DNA of 5,347 nt from Clostridia bacterium (GTDB taxonomy: Bacteria; Bacillota; Clostridia; Oscillospirales; Oscillospiraceae), in assembly GCA_003245395.1 (NCBI GenBank), contig QKDF01000121.1, positions 1-5,347 on the forward strand, in the 5' to 3' direction. Of this stretch, positions 5,283 to 5,347 are shown in pieces. Within the stretch, counting starts at the first letter, position 1; every line of letters begins with the position of its first letter. Made by a program: the position numbers and the translations under genes. The notes below the pieces were generated by a model. That model was given only the letters and a program-made list of their open reading frames with translations, was not told where the DNA came from and made no database searches.

Positions 5283-5347
5283 ATGTATTGCGTAAGAAAT
5301 GTGACGGCAGATTTGTACTGGGTGGGGGCCAATGACCATCGTCTGGC
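5283..5347 (+). CDS. fprA: FprA-type flavodiiron protein, N-terminus only (runs off window)
   Basis: Only 21 codons are present, reading MYCVRNVTADLYWVGANDHRL, cut by the window edge. The pattern VTADLYWVGANDHRL fits the start of A-type flavoproteins, where the (L/Y)xVGAxD segment begins the metallo-beta-lactamase-like domain that carries the diiron site. These enzymes reduce O2 to water or NO to N2O, commonly taking electrons from rubredoxin. The start is ATG 5283, with GGAGG (5270-5274) 8 bases before it. An ATG at 5279 is in another frame that stops within 60 bases. The gap to the fusion gene is 21 bp, so they form one operon, and a rubredoxin-dependent enzyme directly behind a rubredoxin fusion is functionally coherent. 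The assignment rests on a short segment plus context. Confidence 0.75.
   Translation, partial: MYCVRNVTADLYWVGANDHRL

Noticed and set aside
4143..5339. Long open frame on the minus strand across the ETF and rubredoxin domains
   Set aside because: It is antisense to a strongly supported gene, and its Arg/His/Leu-rich product has no recognisable domain: a codon-usage shadow.

Overview
The window looks like a chromosomal segment from an anaerobic, Gram-positive Clostridia-type bacterium. An Oscillospiraceae-like gut butyrate producer is my best guess, but this is inference. The support is: strong AGGAGG ribosome sites; AT-rich intergenic DNA between genes of moderate GC; Gram-positive LexA boxes (CGAAC-N4-GTTCG type); a radical SAM family common in Clostridia; and an acyl-CoA dehydrogenase/ETF/rubredoxin protein beside a flavodiiron protein.

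Left part (1-1442, minus strand): an SOS-type operon. A consensus sigma-A promoter (TTGACA, 17 bp, TATAAT) is covered by three LexA-like boxes. It drives a 40-residue single-span membrane protein. Four bases after that stop codon begins a radical SAM protein of the putative DNA modification/repair family (TIGR03916 type), whose last residues lie beyond the window's left edge. The family's usual partner gene would be expected just outside. On the other side of this promoter is a good Shine-Dalgarno sequence with only vestigial reading frames behind it.

Middle (1443-2869): a strong bidirectional terminator, then a minus-strand PLP enzyme of the L-threonine aldolase family, then about 330 bp without a gene. 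That gap holds the start signals of the aldolase and of the rightward operon.

Right part (2811-5347, plus strand): an Rrf2-family regulator with a cysteine cluster suited to an Fe-S cofactor; a 636-residue fusion of acyl-CoA dehydrogenase, ETF-alpha FAD domain and rubredoxin; and, 21 bp later, the start of an FprA-type flavodiiron protein. A 20-bp motif (TGGATAAA-N5-TCAAGTT, 17 of 20 identical) occurs over the regulator's promoter and again, inverted, just before the fusion gene, making it a good candidate for the Rrf2 operator. The inferred job is a compact electron chain from acyl-CoA through two flavins and rubredoxin to a flavodiiron enzyme that reduces O2 or NO, controlled by an Fe-S sensor. 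This is the most interesting system in the window. The SOS-controlled microprotein plus radical SAM pair is the second.
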